Below the pieces are notes generated by a model. That model was not told where the DNA came from. It was given only the letters and a program-made list of their open reading frames with translations, and did no database searches. The translations under genes and the position numbers were made by a program. A DNA stretch of 64,000 nt, taken from contig NZ_FOEH01000003.1 in NCBI RefSeq assembly GCF_900110695.1, forward strand, positions 310,001 to 374,000, read 5' to 3'. The stretch's first letter is position 1; the number at the start of each line of letters is the position of its first letter. The stretch comes from Virgibacillus subterraneus. Its GTDB lineage: Bacteria > Bacillota > Bacilli > Bacillales > Amphibacillaceae. Below are positions 17,820 to 26,555 of the stretch, piece by piece.

Positions 17820-18356
17820 ATGGGTCGAAATTCGAGAAAAATGGAAATCCTAAATGCTGCCTCAAGGGTTGTCAGTGAGCACGGCATCTTTGATTTAACG
17901 CTGGAGGCTGCAGCTAAAGAGGCAGGTATAAGTAAGGGTGGCTTGCTTTATCATTTTCCCTCAAAAGAAGCATTGGTTAAGGGGATGGTTGATCACCTTA
18001 CGAATAATTATCGGCAGAAAATAGCTGATAATGTCACTGCTGATCCAAATGATAATGGGAAATGGACACGTTCCTATGTTGATGTCACATTTAATCAGAC
18101 ATATCAGAATAAAGATATGAACTCAGGATTATTAGCTGCCAAAGCTGTTAATGAAAAATTGCTGGATCCAATTCGTGATTTGTATTCTGAGTGGCAGGAA
18201 GAAATAGAAAACGATGGGATCGACCCAACCAAAGCAACCATTATTCGATTGGCAACGGATGGAATATGGCTGGCAGAACTTTTTGATATATATCATATTG
18301 GCGAAGAGAAAAAAGAGATCGTATATAAAAGATTAATTGAATGGGCGAATGAATGA
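17820..18356 (+). CDS. TetR/AcrR family transcriptional regulator of the carnitine operon
   Basis: About 178 residues. The N-terminal HTH reads ILNAASRVVSEHGIFDLTLE then AAAKEAGISKGGLLYHFPSK, the TetR recognition-helix pattern. The C-terminal ligand-binding domain resembles the TetR_C subgroup with FNQTYQNKDMNSGLLAAKA. ATG 17820 is chosen over GTG 17811 because AGGTGA sits at 17809-17814. It lies 240 bases upstream of the BKACE gene. Shared operator motifs in both promoters indicate autorepression and control of the carnitine genes. The inducer is probably a carnitine-pathway intermediate (inference). Confidence 0.88.
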   Translation: MGRNSRKMEILNAASRVVSEHGIFDLTLEAAAKEAGISKGGLLYHFPSKEALVKGMVDHLTNNYRQKIADNVTADPNDNGKWTRSYVDVTFNQTYQNKDMNSGLLAAKAVNEKLLDPIRDLYSEWQEEIENDGIDPTKATIIRLATDGIWLAELFDIYHIGEEKKEIVYKRLIEWANE

Positions 18357-18400
18357 TTTACTGAAAAGCAATTAGCCCTATTTTATTCTTAATTTTAAAG

Positions 18401-18437
18401 AACCTAAAACCCTAATTATGTCAGGGGATTTAGGTTT
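18401..18437 (+). terminator. Intrinsic terminator
   Basis: AACCTAAAACCC pairs with GGGGATTTAGGTT, followed by eight T. It ends the tetR transcript before the carnitine promoter. Confidence 0.85.
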
Positions 18438-18488
18438 TTTTTGCGTTCTCTCGCAAAAATTATTCGACAAATTTTTCTGATTATCTGG

Positions 18489-18549
18489 TTGCACACAAAC
18501 CGTCCAGATGGTATAGTATCACTTGTGATTATAAACCGTCCGGATGGTA
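18489..18549 (+). promoter_or_regulatory. Carnitine operon promoter with two TetR operators
   Basis: TTGCAC (18489-18494) and TATAGT (18512-18517) are 17 bases apart, matching the tetR promoter. Operator 1, ACCGTCCAGATGGTA (18499-18513), fills the spacer. Operator 2, ACCGTCCGGATGGTA (18535-18549), starts exactly 36 bases further on, within the probable transcribed leader. The core ACCGTCCGGATGGT is a palindrome apart from one mismatched pair. Two sites should give tighter repression than at tetR itself. Confidence 0.8.
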
Positions 18550-18597
18550 CAGTATTAAATGGATAACTAAACCGTTTTACATGAAAGGAGAACTATT

Positions 18598-19476
18598 ATG
18601 AATAAAAAAGTCATGTTAACTGCAGCTGTAACTGGTGCTGGTGATACAACGAGTAAAAGCAGTCATGTACCAGTAACACCTAAAGAAATTGCTGAAGCGG
18701 CTATTGAATCTGCTAAAGCTGGGGCAACCGTAGCCCACATTCATGCCCGTGATCCCGAAACTGGTGGTATAAGTCATCAGGTTGATCATTATCGCGAAAT
18801 TGTTGATCGAATTCGCGAATCTGAAACAGATGTAATCATTAATATCACCTCAGGTGGTGGCGGTGACTTCATTCCAAGCTTAGACACGCCAGCTGCTGGT
18901 GGTGACGGTACAGACATTCAAACACCTGAACAACGTCACAAACCGGTAGGAGAATTGCTTCCGGAAATGTGCACACTCGACTGTGGCACTACTAATTTTG
19001 GCAACATGATTTATATGAGTCCCACTGATTGGCTAAGAGAGCAGGCGAAACTTGTCCAGCAAAGTGGTGTGAAGCCTGAGCTGGAATGCTTTGATACAGG
19101 GCATCTTCGTTTTGCTAATCAATTAGTCAAGGAAGGACTTATTGATGGTGATCCAATGCTTCAATTCTGCTTAGGTATCCCCTGGGGAGCGGCTGCAGAT
19201 GTAGAGACAATTCAATATTTGAAAAGTCGTCTGCCGGAAAATGCTCATTGGTCAGCATTTGGAATTGGACGCATGCAGCTTCCGATAGCAGAAGAGACAG
19301 CAAACCTTGGCGGTAATGTCCGTGTCGGTCTTGAGGATAATCTTTATCTTGAAAAAGGTGTTTTTGCACGTAACGATCAACTTGTTGAAAAAGCAGCAAA
19401 CATGCTGCAGGCAAATAATATTGAAATTTTGAAACCAGAGGAAGCACGCCTTCAATATGGTTTAAGAACCCCTTGA
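18598..19476 (+). CDS. cdhC: BKACE-family beta-keto acid cleavage enzyme (dehydrocarnitine cleavage)
   Basis: 292 residues of the BKACE (formerly 3-keto-5-aminohexanoate cleavage, DUF849) family. AAVTGAGDTTSKSSHVPVTP is the N terminus; GATVAHIHARDPETG carries the HxH zinc-binding pair; INITSGGGGDF and TLDCGTTNFGN are further active-site segments. In carnitine degradation this enzyme condenses 3-dehydrocarnitine with acetyl-CoA to give acetoacetate and betainyl-CoA. That assignment rests on the dehydrogenase and thioesterase directly downstream. AAAGGAG is ahead of the ATG. It is the first gene of a six-gene operon ending at the terminator near 23935. Confidence 0.9.
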   Translation: MNKKVMLTAAVTGAGDTTSKSSHVPVTPKEIAEAAIESAKAGATVAHIHARDPETGGISHQVDHYREIVDRIRESETDVIINITSGGGGDFIPSLDTPAAGGDGTDIQTPEQRHKPVGELLPEMCTLDCGTTNFGNMIYMSPTDWLREQAKLVQQSGVKPELECFDTGHLRFANQLVKEGLIDGDPMLQFCLGIPWGAAADVETIQYLKSRLPENAHWSAFGIGRMQLPIAEETANLGGNVRVGLEDNLYLEKGVFARNDQLVEKAANMLQANNIEILKPEEARLQYGLRTP

Positions 19477-19489
19477 GGAGGAAATGACG

Positions 19490-20464
19490 ATGCATGAAAA
19501 CGAACAACAAATAGAAAAATTAGCTGTCATAGGAACAGGGGTAATCGGTAACGGATGGATCACCCGATTTTTAGCTAAAGGGTATGATGTAGTTGCTTTT
19601 GACCCGGCAGAAGGAGCAGAAGAACGCACGCACCAAAGTATTAAACGAGCGTGGGAATCGATGGAGAAAATTGGTCTGGCTGATGGTGCATCACCTGATC
19701 GCTTAACATTCGTTCCTACCGTAGAAGAAGCAGTCCAGGATGCTTATCTGATTCAGGAAAACGTTCCAGAACGAGAAGATTTGAAAAAAAGCGTACTGGA
19801 ATCAATCGATCAGTTTGCAAAACCAGATGCGATTATCGGATCTAGTACATCCGGTATAAAACCAAGTACATTACAGAAAAATTTAAAGCATCCTGAGCGT
19901 TTACTAGTTGCACATCCCTTTAATCCAGTACACATATTGCCGCTTGTTGAACTTGTTGGAGGAGAATCAACAGAACAAACGATAATTAATCAGGCTGTTA
20001 AATTCTATGAATCTATTCATATGAAGCCATTAGTTGTACAGAAAGAGATTGAAGGACATGTGGCAGACCGTTTAATGGAGGCACTGTGGCGCGAAGCCTT
20101 GCATATAGTTAACGATGGCATTGCAACAACTGAAGAAGTTGATGCTGCGATAGTTTACGGTGCTGGCTTAAGATGGGCACAAATGGGACCGTTCCTGACA
20201 TTCCATTTGGCAGGCGGCGAGCAGGGAATGCGTCATATGCTGGAACAATTCGGCCCGGCATTAAAACTTCCATGGACGAAATTGGAAGCACCTGAATTAA
20301 CCGATGAATTGAAAGAAAAAGTAGTTGAAGGCTGCGAAACACATGCCGGCGATAAGTCTGTTGCGGAGCTGGAAGATAAACGTGATGAATTCTTGGTGAA
20401 GCTCCTTGATCTTGTTGAAGAATATTGGCCGGAGTCGAAAGGTATCGCTACGAGTGAAAAATAG
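19490..20464 (+). CDS. lcdH: L-carnitine dehydrogenase
   Basis: About 324 residues of the 3-hydroxyacyl-CoA dehydrogenase fold. The NAD-binding GTGVIGNGWITRFLAKGYDV is near the N terminus. The catalytic region has GSSTSGIKPS, VAHPFNPVHILPLVELVGGE (catalytic His in HPFNP) and EGHVADRLMEALWREALH. HPFNP...PLVE with this length is the L-carnitine dehydrogenase pattern. It oxidises L-carnitine to 3-dehydrocarnitine with NAD+. ATG 19490 is preferred over 19484 because of GAGGAGGAAA at 19475-19484. It follows the BKACE gene by 13 bases and precedes the thioesterase. Confidence 0.9.
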   Translation: MHENEQQIEKLAVIGTGVIGNGWITRFLAKGYDVVAFDPAEGAEERTHQSIKRAWESMEKIGLADGASPDRLTFVPTVEEAVQDAYLIQENVPEREDLKKSVLESIDQFAKPDAIIGSSTSGIKPSTLQKNLKHPERLLVAHPFNPVHILPLVELVGGESTEQTIINQAVKFYESIHMKPLVVQKEIEGHVADRLMEALWREALHIVNDGIATTEEVDAAIVYGAGLRWAQMGPFLTFHLAGGEQGMRHMLEQFGPALKLPWTKLEAPELTDELKEKVVEGCETHAGDKSVAELEDKRDEFLVKLLDLVEEYWPESKGIATSEK

Positions 20465-20478
20465 AGAGGAGCATGATC

Positions 20479-20937
20479 ATGTTTAGTTACCAGGATTATG
20501 TCCGCACTGATTGGGTTGACTATAATGGCCACATGAATGACTCTGCCTACGCGAAAGTATTTAGCATAGCCGTTGACCGGTTCATGGATTTTATAGGATT
20601 GGATGAAGATGGTCGAAGTAACCTGTCTTATACCATTTTCACGTTAGAAACACATCTTTGCTATCTTCAGGAAGCGCATCAGGATGAACAAATAAATGTG
20701 TCCGTACAAATATTGGATACTGACAGCAAAAGAGCCCATGTGTTTTTTGAAATGAAAAACGATAATGGTACTTTACTTGCAACAAGTGAACAGATGCTAA
20801 TGGGAATGGATACGCAGCAGGTAAGACCAGCACCATTTCCAGGGCAGGTTGCGACTGAAATCAAGAAAATATGGGACGAGCATAAACAATTAGAAACACC
20901 TAAACAAGTTGGAAGACGTATTGGTATAAAGAAATAA
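20479..20937 (+). CDS. cdhB: Hot-dog fold acyl-CoA thioesterase (betainyl-CoA thioesterase)
   Basis: About 152 residues of the 4-hydroxybenzoyl-CoA thioesterase-like hot-dog family. VRTDWVDYNGHMNDSAYAKV holds the DYNGHMN motif with the active-site region. In carnitine catabolism it hydrolyses betainyl-CoA to glycine betaine and CoA, so this operon ends in an osmoprotectant. ATG 20479 fits the GAGAGGAGC site better than 20473. It lies 14 bases after the dehydrogenase. In some relatives it is fused to the dehydrogenase; here it is separate. Confidence 0.87.
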   Translation: MFSYQDYVRTDWVDYNGHMNDSAYAKVFSIAVDRFMDFIGLDEDGRSNLSYTIFTLETHLCYLQEAHQDEQINVSVQILDTDSKRAHVFFEMKNDNGTLLATSEQMLMGMDTQQVRPAPFPGQVATEIKKIWDEHKQLETPKQVGRRIGIKK

Positions 20938-20959
20938 GCATAGAAGGAGGAGAATTTAT

Positions 20960-22159
20960 ATGAATAAAATAGAGGTCAATAATCTAACAAAAATATTTGG
21001 TTCTCATCCTCAACAAGGGCTAAAACACTTAAAAAATGGCAAGAAAAAAGGTGAAATTTTAGAAGAAACAGGCATGACGGTTGGTGTGAATCGGGCTTCC
21101 TTCTCCGTGAAGCCTGGAGAAATATTTGTCATTATGGGTCTTTCCGGAAGTGGGAAGTCCACCTTAATCAGATTAGTTAATAGATTAATAGAATCTACAA
21201 AAGGCGAAGTATTGATTGATGGTGAGGATGTCACCAAAATGGACAAGAAACAGCTGATGGAAACAAGGCGCAAAAAGCTAGGAATGGTATTTCAACGGTT
21301 TGGTTTGCTTCCACATCGTTCAGTACTTCATAACGTGGCCTATGGCTTGGAAATTCAAGGTGTCAGCAAAGAAGAGCGTAATGAGAAAGCTATGAAAACC
21401 ATCGAGGATGTTGGGCTTACAGGTTATGAGAACAGTAAGCCAAGTGAACTGAGCGGAGGAATGCAGCAGCGTGTCGGGCTTGCCCGAGCACTTACCAACG
21501 ATACTGATATTCTACTGATGGATGAGGCGTTCAGTGCGTTAGATCCAATCATCCGTACAGAGATGCAGGATGAACTGTTGAAAATGCAGAGCAAGTTAGG
21601 GAAAACTGTTTTATTTATTACGCACGATTTGGATGAGGCATTGAAACTTGGTGAACGCATTGCAATTATGAAGGATGGCGAAATAGTTCAGATTGGTACT
21701 GCCGAAGAAATTCTAGAAAGTCCGGCAAACGACTATGTTTCAAAATTTGTTAAAGATGTTGACCGTTCCAAGGTATTGGAGGCATCACATGTCATGCGGA
21801 AACCAGAAGTGTTGCTGTCATATAAAGATGGCCCACGTATGGCAGTCAGAAAAATGGAAGACGTTGGAGCATCCAGTATTTTCGTTGTTGACAAAGAAAA
21901 GAAATTCAAGGGACTATTGACGATTGATGATGCGATAAAAGCATATAAAGAGGATATATCTATGGAGCAGTTTCTGATAAGTGATGTTCATACAACTTCT
22001 CCGGATACACCGCTTGATGATCTGCTTGGTGTTGCAGCAGATGCAAAATATCCGATTGTGGTACTGGAAGATAACCATTTGCTAGGCATTATTTCCAGAG
22101 TATCGATTCTTTCCGGATTAGTGCTTGGTAAAGAAAAAGATGAGGAGGTTACAACATGA
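20960..22159 (+). CDS. Glycine betaine/carnitine ABC importer ATP-binding protein (OpuAA/ProV-like)
   Basis: 399 residues. Walker A is GLSGSGKST, the signature is LSGGMQQRVGLARAL, Walker B is ILLMDEAFSALDP and the switch His is in FITHDLDEA. The N-terminal insertion (LKNGKKKGEILEETGMTVGV) is typical of ProV/OpuAA. Two CBS domains occupy the C terminus (from about 275), the ionic-strength sensor in OpuA-type importers. The stop overlaps the permease start by 4 bases. Its place behind three carnitine-degrading genes suggests the importer takes up carnitine, possibly betaine as well. Confidence 0.92.
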   Translation: MNKIEVNNLTKIFGSHPQQGLKHLKNGKKKGEILEETGMTVGVNRASFSVKPGEIFVIMGLSGSGKSTLIRLVNRLIESTKGEVLIDGEDVTKMDKKQLMETRRKKLGMVFQRFGLLPHRSVLHNVAYGLEIQGVSKEERNEKAMKTIEDVGLTGYENSKPSELSGGMQQRVGLARALTNDTDILLMDEAFSALDPIIRTEMQDELLKMQSKLGKTVLFITHDLDEALKLGERIAIMKDGEIVQIGTAEEILESPANDYVSKFVKDVDRSKVLEASHVMRKPEVLLSYKDGPRMAVRKMEDVGASSIFVVDKEKKFKGLLTIDDAIKAYKEDISMEQFLISDVHTTSPDTPLDDLLGVAADAKYPIVVLEDNHLLGIISRVSILSGLVLGKEKDEEVTT

Positions 22160-22986
22160 ATTACTTTAACTTCCCATTAGAGCAATGGACAAATTCATTC
22201 GTAAATGACTGGCTATTACCTGAGTTAAGTGGTTTTTTTAACCAAATCAGTATGATCTTGAGATCATTCGTGGAAGGTGTTACAAATCTTCTGGTTGCAA
22301 TCCCTCCGGAGGCTATTACAATTGTCATCTTTTTACTTGCCTGGAAACTATCTGGCAAAGGTTTAGCACTGTTCACACTAATTGGCGGACTGTATTTGGG
22401 TTCTGTTGGGCTGTGGCCTGAATCTCTGCAGACACTGGCAATTGTAATTGTTTCCACTATCATATCTGTCATTCTCGGAGTCCCACTCGGTATACTCAGT
22501 GCAACAAATAAAGTTGTAGATCAAATTACGCGGCCCATTTTAGACTTCATGCAGACACTGCCGATATTTGTTTACTTGATTCCGGCTATTCTGTTATTTG
22601 GACTTGGTGGTGTTCCGGCTGTGATCGCGACTTTCGTATTTGCTACACCGCCAGCAGTTAGGTTTACAAGTTTAGGAATTAAGCAAGTACCTGAAGAAGT
22701 CGTCGAGGCATCCAGGGCGTTTGGATCAACACGTAAACAATTATTATTGAAAGTACAGCTACCTTTGGCAGTACCAACTATAATGGCTGGGATAAACCAG
22801 ACTATTATGCTGGCATTATCAATGGCAGTTGTTGCGTCAATGATTGGAGCGCCAGGATTAGGGGCTCAAGTATTAAAAGGTATATCAACGGTTAATGTTG
22901 GTCTGGGCTTAACGGCAGGATTAGCAATCGTTGTACTAGCAATTATTTTAGACCGATTAACACAAAGCATCGGCAACAAACTATAA
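22156..22986 (+). CDS. OpuAB/ProW-like ABC importer permease
   Basis: 276 residues, about six to seven membrane segments (for example ITIVIFLLAWKLSG, LAIVIVSTIISVILGVPLGI, FVYLIPAILLFGLGGVPAVI). The coupling loop is EASRAFGSTRKQLLLKVQLP, the EAA motif that docks on the ATPase. ATGA overlap with the ATPase gene shows translational coupling. One permease gene is present, so it would act as a homodimer, as in OpuA. Confidence 0.92.
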   Translation: MNYFNFPLEQWTNSFVNDWLLPELSGFFNQISMILRSFVEGVTNLLVAIPPEAITIVIFLLAWKLSGKGLALFTLIGGLYLGSVGLWPESLQTLAIVIVSTIISVILGVPLGILSATNKVVDQITRPILDFMQTLPIFVYLIPAILLFGLGGVPAVIATFVFATPPAVRFTSLGIKQVPEEVVEASRAFGSTRKQLLLKVQLPLAVPTIMAGINQTIMLALSMAVVASMIGAPGLGAQVLKGISTVNVGLGLTAGLAIVVLAIILDRLTQSIGNKL

Positions 22987-23004
22987 ATTAGAGGAGAGGT
23001 TATT

Positions 23005-23886
23005 ATGAATAAAATTCTACTAAGTTCACTTGCAACGCTTTTACTATTAATGGTTGTAGGCTGTTCATCAGAATCAAGTGACGGGGCAAGTGCAGACAGT
23101 AAAAAATCCGATGAAAAACAAACAATCACACTAGGTGTTACACCATGGACAAGCACTGTTCCTCCAACAAAGGTAGCTCGCATTTTATTAGAAGATATGG
23201 GCTATAAAGTTGAGGAAACACAAGCAGATGCAGGTAGTGTATATGTTGGTCTTTCACGAGGCGATATTGACGTGTTTATGGATGCTTGGCTGCCTGTACA
23301 TCAAATTTATTTAGATAAATATTCAGATGATATTACAGATACCGCAGTAAGCTATCCTGAAGCAGCTGCCGGCCTAGTAGTTCCAACTTATATGGAAGAT
23401 GTCAACAAAATTAGTGACATAAAAGGAATGGAAGACGGTTTTAATAATAAATTATTTGGCATTGAAGAAGGAGCAAGTGTAACCCAGGTTATTGATGAAG
23501 CTATTAAAGGATACGGGCTTGACATGACACAAATTAATTCTTCTGAAGGTGGAATGATGGCCCAGGCAATGCGTAAAATGCAAAACGAAGAACCGGTTGT
23601 ATTTTACGGGTGGCGCCCACACACGATGTTCAACAAGTTTGATCTTAAGATACTTGAAGATGGAGAAGGATTTTTTGAGAAGTCATCTGTACATGTTATT
23701 ACCAACAATAAGTTGAAGGAAAATGCGCCAGATGCACATGAGTTTTTAAGCAATTGGAGCATTCCAATTGACGATGTTGAAAACATGATCGTTAAGATTG
23801 AAGAAGAAGGCATGGATCCAAAGAAAGTAGCACAAAACTGGATTGATAATAACCAAGACAAAGTGGATAAAATGCTGGGTAAATAA
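23005..23886 (+). CDS. OpuAC-like substrate-binding lipoprotein
   Basis: 293 residues. The signal peptide ends in a lipobox (LLLMVVGC), giving a lipid-anchored cysteine at about residue 20. A Ser/Asp-rich linker follows, then a glycine-betaine-type binding domain (LGVTPWTSTVPPTKVA, ADAGSVYVGLSRGDIDVFMD, AWLPVH). Trp residues in PWTS, DAWLP and FYGWRPH probably form the aromatic cage for the trimethylammonium group. Last gene of the operon, followed by a terminator. Confidence 0.92.
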   Translation: MNKILLSSLATLLLLMVVGCSSESSDGASADSKKSDEKQTITLGVTPWTSTVPPTKVARILLEDMGYKVEETQADAGSVYVGLSRGDIDVFMDAWLPVHQIYLDKYSDDITDTAVSYPEAAAGLVVPTYMEDVNKISDIKGMEDGFNNKLFGIEEGASVTQVIDEAIKGYGLDMTQINSSEGGMMAQAMRKMQNEEPVVFYGWRPHTMFNKFDLKILEDGEGFFEKSSVHVITNNKLKENAPDAHEFLSNWSIPIDDVENMIVKIEEEGMDPKKVAQNWIDNNQDKVDKMLGK

Positions 23887-23895
23887 ACCAGATGT

Positions 23896-23941
23896 ATGCC
23901 TTGTGCTGATTCAAGTTATGGTCAGCACGGGCATTATTTTT
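23896..23941 (+). terminator. Intrinsic terminator of the carnitine operon
   Basis: ATGCCTTGTGCTGA pairs with GTCAGCACGGGCAT and is followed by TATTTTT. Confidence 0.85.
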
Positions 23942-23943
23942 AG

Positions 23944-24092
23944 CAGTTAAGAAAGTATAACTACTTTCTTACTGCATAAGTGCAACTATGGCATTCACCA
24001 AAAGGCTTGCACTCCAGAGTATAAGGGGTTCTAAGAAAGCAAAATACGCTTTCATAAGAATCCCTTTAACGAATGCCAAGTTTTCTAATAGT
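23944..24092. repeat. Dispersed repeat C, full-length copy
   Basis: Begins AGTTAAGAAAGTATAA, continues CTTTCTTACTGCATAAGTGC and ends GCCAAGTTTTCTAA. Related copies are at 30401-30465 (partial) and 46019-46107. It contains internal inverted segments (GAAAGTA / TACTTTC; GGCATTC / GAATGCC). It lies just ahead of the hydrolase RBS, so it is probably part of that gene's leader. A frame open through it from 23988 is fortuitous. Confidence 0.75.
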
Positions 24093-24104
24093 GAGGTGTT
24101 AAGC

Positions 24105-25847
24105 ATGGCAAAAATTAAAGAAAACAACCAGGTCATTGTTGACAGGGAAGTTCCTTGTACCGTACGAGATGGTGTTAAGCTATATGCCAATATTTACCGT
24201 CCGAATGATGGTGGGATATATCCAATCTTATTATGCAGATTACCATATAATAAAAATCTTCCTGACTTTTCACATCGGTACATAGATCCAATCAGAACTG
24301 CAATGAACGGGTTTATTGTGGTTATCCAGGATGTACGGGGACGATTCGCATCTGAGGGAGAATTTGTGCCTTTTGAACAGGAAGCAGAAGATGGTTATGA
24401 CACGGTCGAATGGGCAGCTCGGCTCCCATATTCGGATGGAAATGTTGGGATGTTTGGGCTATCCTATTATGGTTTCACGCAACTGTACGCAGCACTTGAA
24501 AAACCGCCATCGTTAAAAGCTGTTTTTCCTGCAATGACTGGAAGTATTTCCGGAGAAGCATTCAGCAGGGATGGTGTGTTTAATTTTGCTTCAGCAGAGA
24601 CATGGATTCTGGAATCAGTGGCACCTGATTATCTAAAACGAAAACAGGATAGCAGTGAATATGCCGAAACAATCAAAGAGATTACCAATGACCTTAATAA
24701 AATAGAAAAATGGCATGACTTCAAACCGATAAATCAATGGCCGCCAGTCACGAAGCATCCGGAACTAAGAGAATTGTTCAGGAAATATCTTAATAAGGTA
24801 TATCTGACGGACTCTCTTTCAAAAGGAACATTCACCTCAGAGGAATTAAAATTGCCTGCATATCACCTTGCTGGTTGGTATGATAACTTTCTAGGACCAA
24901 CCATCAAAAACTATCAGGATATGAAAAAATCGGATCATAATCAGAAATTAATCATTGGACCGTGGGGACATGGGGCATTTAATTCTGAAATTGGTGAACG
25001 TTCATTTGGCATTACTAGTTCAGGATTGTCGATTGAAGGTAAGGAGGATATCACATCACTTCATATAAACTGGTTTGACTATTGGCTTAAACAAGACAAT
25101 ACTGTTTTACCGGAAGATGACGAGCCAATTAAAATATTTGTAATGGGGATTAATCAGTGGCGTTCTGAGAAAGAATGGCCATTAAAACGCACAAATAACA
25201 CACCATACTATTTTCATAGCAATGGCAACGCAAACGCTAATTTGGATTCAGGCACATTGACTACCGTTCCACCTGAAGCAGAACAGGCCGATCAATTTGT
25301 TTACAACCCAGAAAGTCCAGTTCCGACTAACGGCGGCAGTGTCTTATTTTACAATGGAAAAAACGCCGGACCTCGAGATCAAAGCGAAATAGAAGAGAGG
25401 AAAGATGTTCTTGTCTATTCGTCCAAACCCATTAATACGCCTATAGAAGTAACAGGGTGGGTGAAGGTTGTGTTATGGGCGTCCACGGATGCACCTGATA
25501 CTGATTTCACAGCAAAACTTGTTGATGTATTTCCAGATGGAACCGCCTATAATCTCACAGACGGGATTGTTCGGACATCGCATGTTTCTGGTAGCAATGG
25601 GCAGGAAAATCTTAGTGGCAAGACTGTAAAATATGAAATAGATCTATGGGCAACAAGTAATGTATTCTTGCCTGGGCATAAGATCAGGGTCGAAATCTCT
25701 TCCAGTAACTATCCGTGGTATGATGTTAACCCAAATACTGGAGAAACTACGCTAGATACATCGGAAATGGTACAGGCGACACAAACAATAGTACATGACA
25801 GCGAACACCCATCGCATATAGTATTGCCAGTGATCCCAGCTGAATAA
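24105..25847 (+). CDS. CocE/NonD family alpha/beta hydrolase (S15-type)
   Basis: 580 residues. N-terminal alpha/beta-hydrolase domain with DGVKLYANIYRP and the nucleophile elbow GMFGLSYYGF; the cap-helix region follows, then the GPWGHGAF His segment, and a C-terminal jelly-roll from about 430 (VLVYSSKPINTPIEVTG). Members hydrolyse esters, amides or X-Pro peptides. The start at ATG 24105 follows GTGAGGTG; the longer frame from 23988 runs through repeat C and is rejected. No signal peptide, so it is cytoplasmic. Position behind the carnitine operon suggests, without proof, that it cleaves an acyl-carnitine or choline-type ester. Two more family members lie downstream. Confidence 0.85.
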   Translation: MAKIKENNQVIVDREVPCTVRDGVKLYANIYRPNDGGIYPILLCRLPYNKNLPDFSHRYIDPIRTAMNGFIVVIQDVRGRFASEGEFVPFEQEAEDGYDTVEWAARLPYSDGNVGMFGLSYYGFTQLYAALEKPPSLKAVFPAMTGSISGEAFSRDGVFNFASAETWILESVAPDYLKRKQDSSEYAETIKEITNDLNKIEKWHDFKPINQWPPVTKHPELRELFRKYLNKVYLTDSLSKGTFTSEELKLPAYHLAGWYDNFLGPTIKNYQDMKKSDHNQKLIIGPWGHGAFNSEIGERSFGITSSGLSIEGKEDITSLHINWFDYWLKQDNTVLPEDDEPIKIFVMGINQWRSEKEWPLKRTNNTPYYFHSNGNANANLDSGTLTTVPPEAEQADQFVYNPESPVPTNGGSVLFYNGKNAGPRDQSEIEERKDVLVYSSKPINTPIEVTGWVKVVLWASTDAPDTDFTAKLVDVFPDGTAYNLTDGIVRTSHVSGSNGQENLSGKTVKYEIDLWATSNVFLPGHKIRVEISSSNYPWYDVNPNTGETTLDTSEMVQATQTIVHDSEHPSHIVLPVIPAE

Positions 25848-25921
25848 AATTAGCAAGGGCTCAATAAATATTTAATATGGAAAAAAGCTTAGAAGAACTA
25901 GGAACCTTGCTTGCCTTCTGG

Positions 25922-26089
25922 TGGATCCTCGTTCCGTTATTCCTTACAAAAACCCTGTTTGTAGCATGGAATAGGATCCTCATTCCGTTATTTACTATTT
26001 TAAGCCTGATATTCCATTGAATTTGTACTGTTAACGGAACCAGGATTCACATTGTATTTCGTCCTGGAAAAACTTCACCTCTAAACTGA
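25922..26089. repeat. Dispersed repeat B, short copy
   Basis: Starts TGGATCCTCGTTCCGTTA, followed by TTCCTTACAAAAACCCTGTT, identical to the 17491 copy over long stretches. It has two forward arms but one reverse arm (TAACGGAACCAGGATTC), slightly decayed. About 50 bases present in the other copy are missing. Confidence 0.85.
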
Positions 26090-26105
26090 AGAATCGGCTG
26101 CCGCA

Positions 26106-26555
26106 TTATTCCAACCGTTTGAATCCTTCCTGATGCAGATAGTCAGCAGCGGCTTTATACGTTGCGTGGGTTCCGTCTAAGTCGTCACCAGCATAGATAT
26201 TCCACGCGTTATAATCGTTCGTTAACATTAGTGTCTGGTTTTCAGAATTGATCCATGTTTCTTCAATAAGCTCTGATTCAGACAGCGAGTCAATTGATTG
26301 TTTTATCACTTTACGAAGCTCCTTTTCCGTAAAGTCACGGATATTAACCATCCCTTTCGAATCGATCGGGTAGTTATCATTTATTTGTTCAGCGTAAACA
26401 AAACCGTTTCCGTTTGGATGCAGCCGATAAACTACTATTTTCTTATCCATTACACTTTCTTCAAAGTGGAAATTGATTCGACCAAGGGAAACATCGTGAC
26501 GCTGTAGTTCAGGAAATGATTCAATAATTGCTAGTTTTTCTTCAAATGTAAGCAT
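26106..26555 (-). CDS. Conserved-looking hypothetical protein
   Basis: 149 residues, cytoplasmic and acidic. Starts LTFEEKLAIIESFPELQRHD; a mixed alpha/beta pattern follows, with a C-terminal WNIYAGDDLDGTHATYKAAA segment that looks like a compact domain. The RBS GTGGAGGTCTC precedes the ATG. No catalytic motif is recognisable and I cannot assign a family. It stands alone between repeat B and the OpuC-like operon. Confidence 0.65.
   Translation of the reverse strand: MLTFEEKLAIIESFPELQRHDVSLGRINFHFEESVMDKKIVVYRLHPNGNGFVYAEQINDNYPIDSKGMVNIRDFTEKELRKVIKQSIDSLSESELIEETWINSENQTLMLTNDYNAWNIYAGDDLDGTHATYKAAADYLHQEGFKRLE

Noticed and set aside
20233-20532. Minus-strand 99-codon frame
   Set aside because: Antisense of the carnitine dehydrogenase and thioesterase genes, no RBS.
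23988-24104. N-terminal extension of the CocE/NonD hydrolase from ATG 23988
   Set aside because: It reads through repeat C, has no ribosome binding site, and the family N terminus begins at ATG 24105 with GTGAGGTG upstream.
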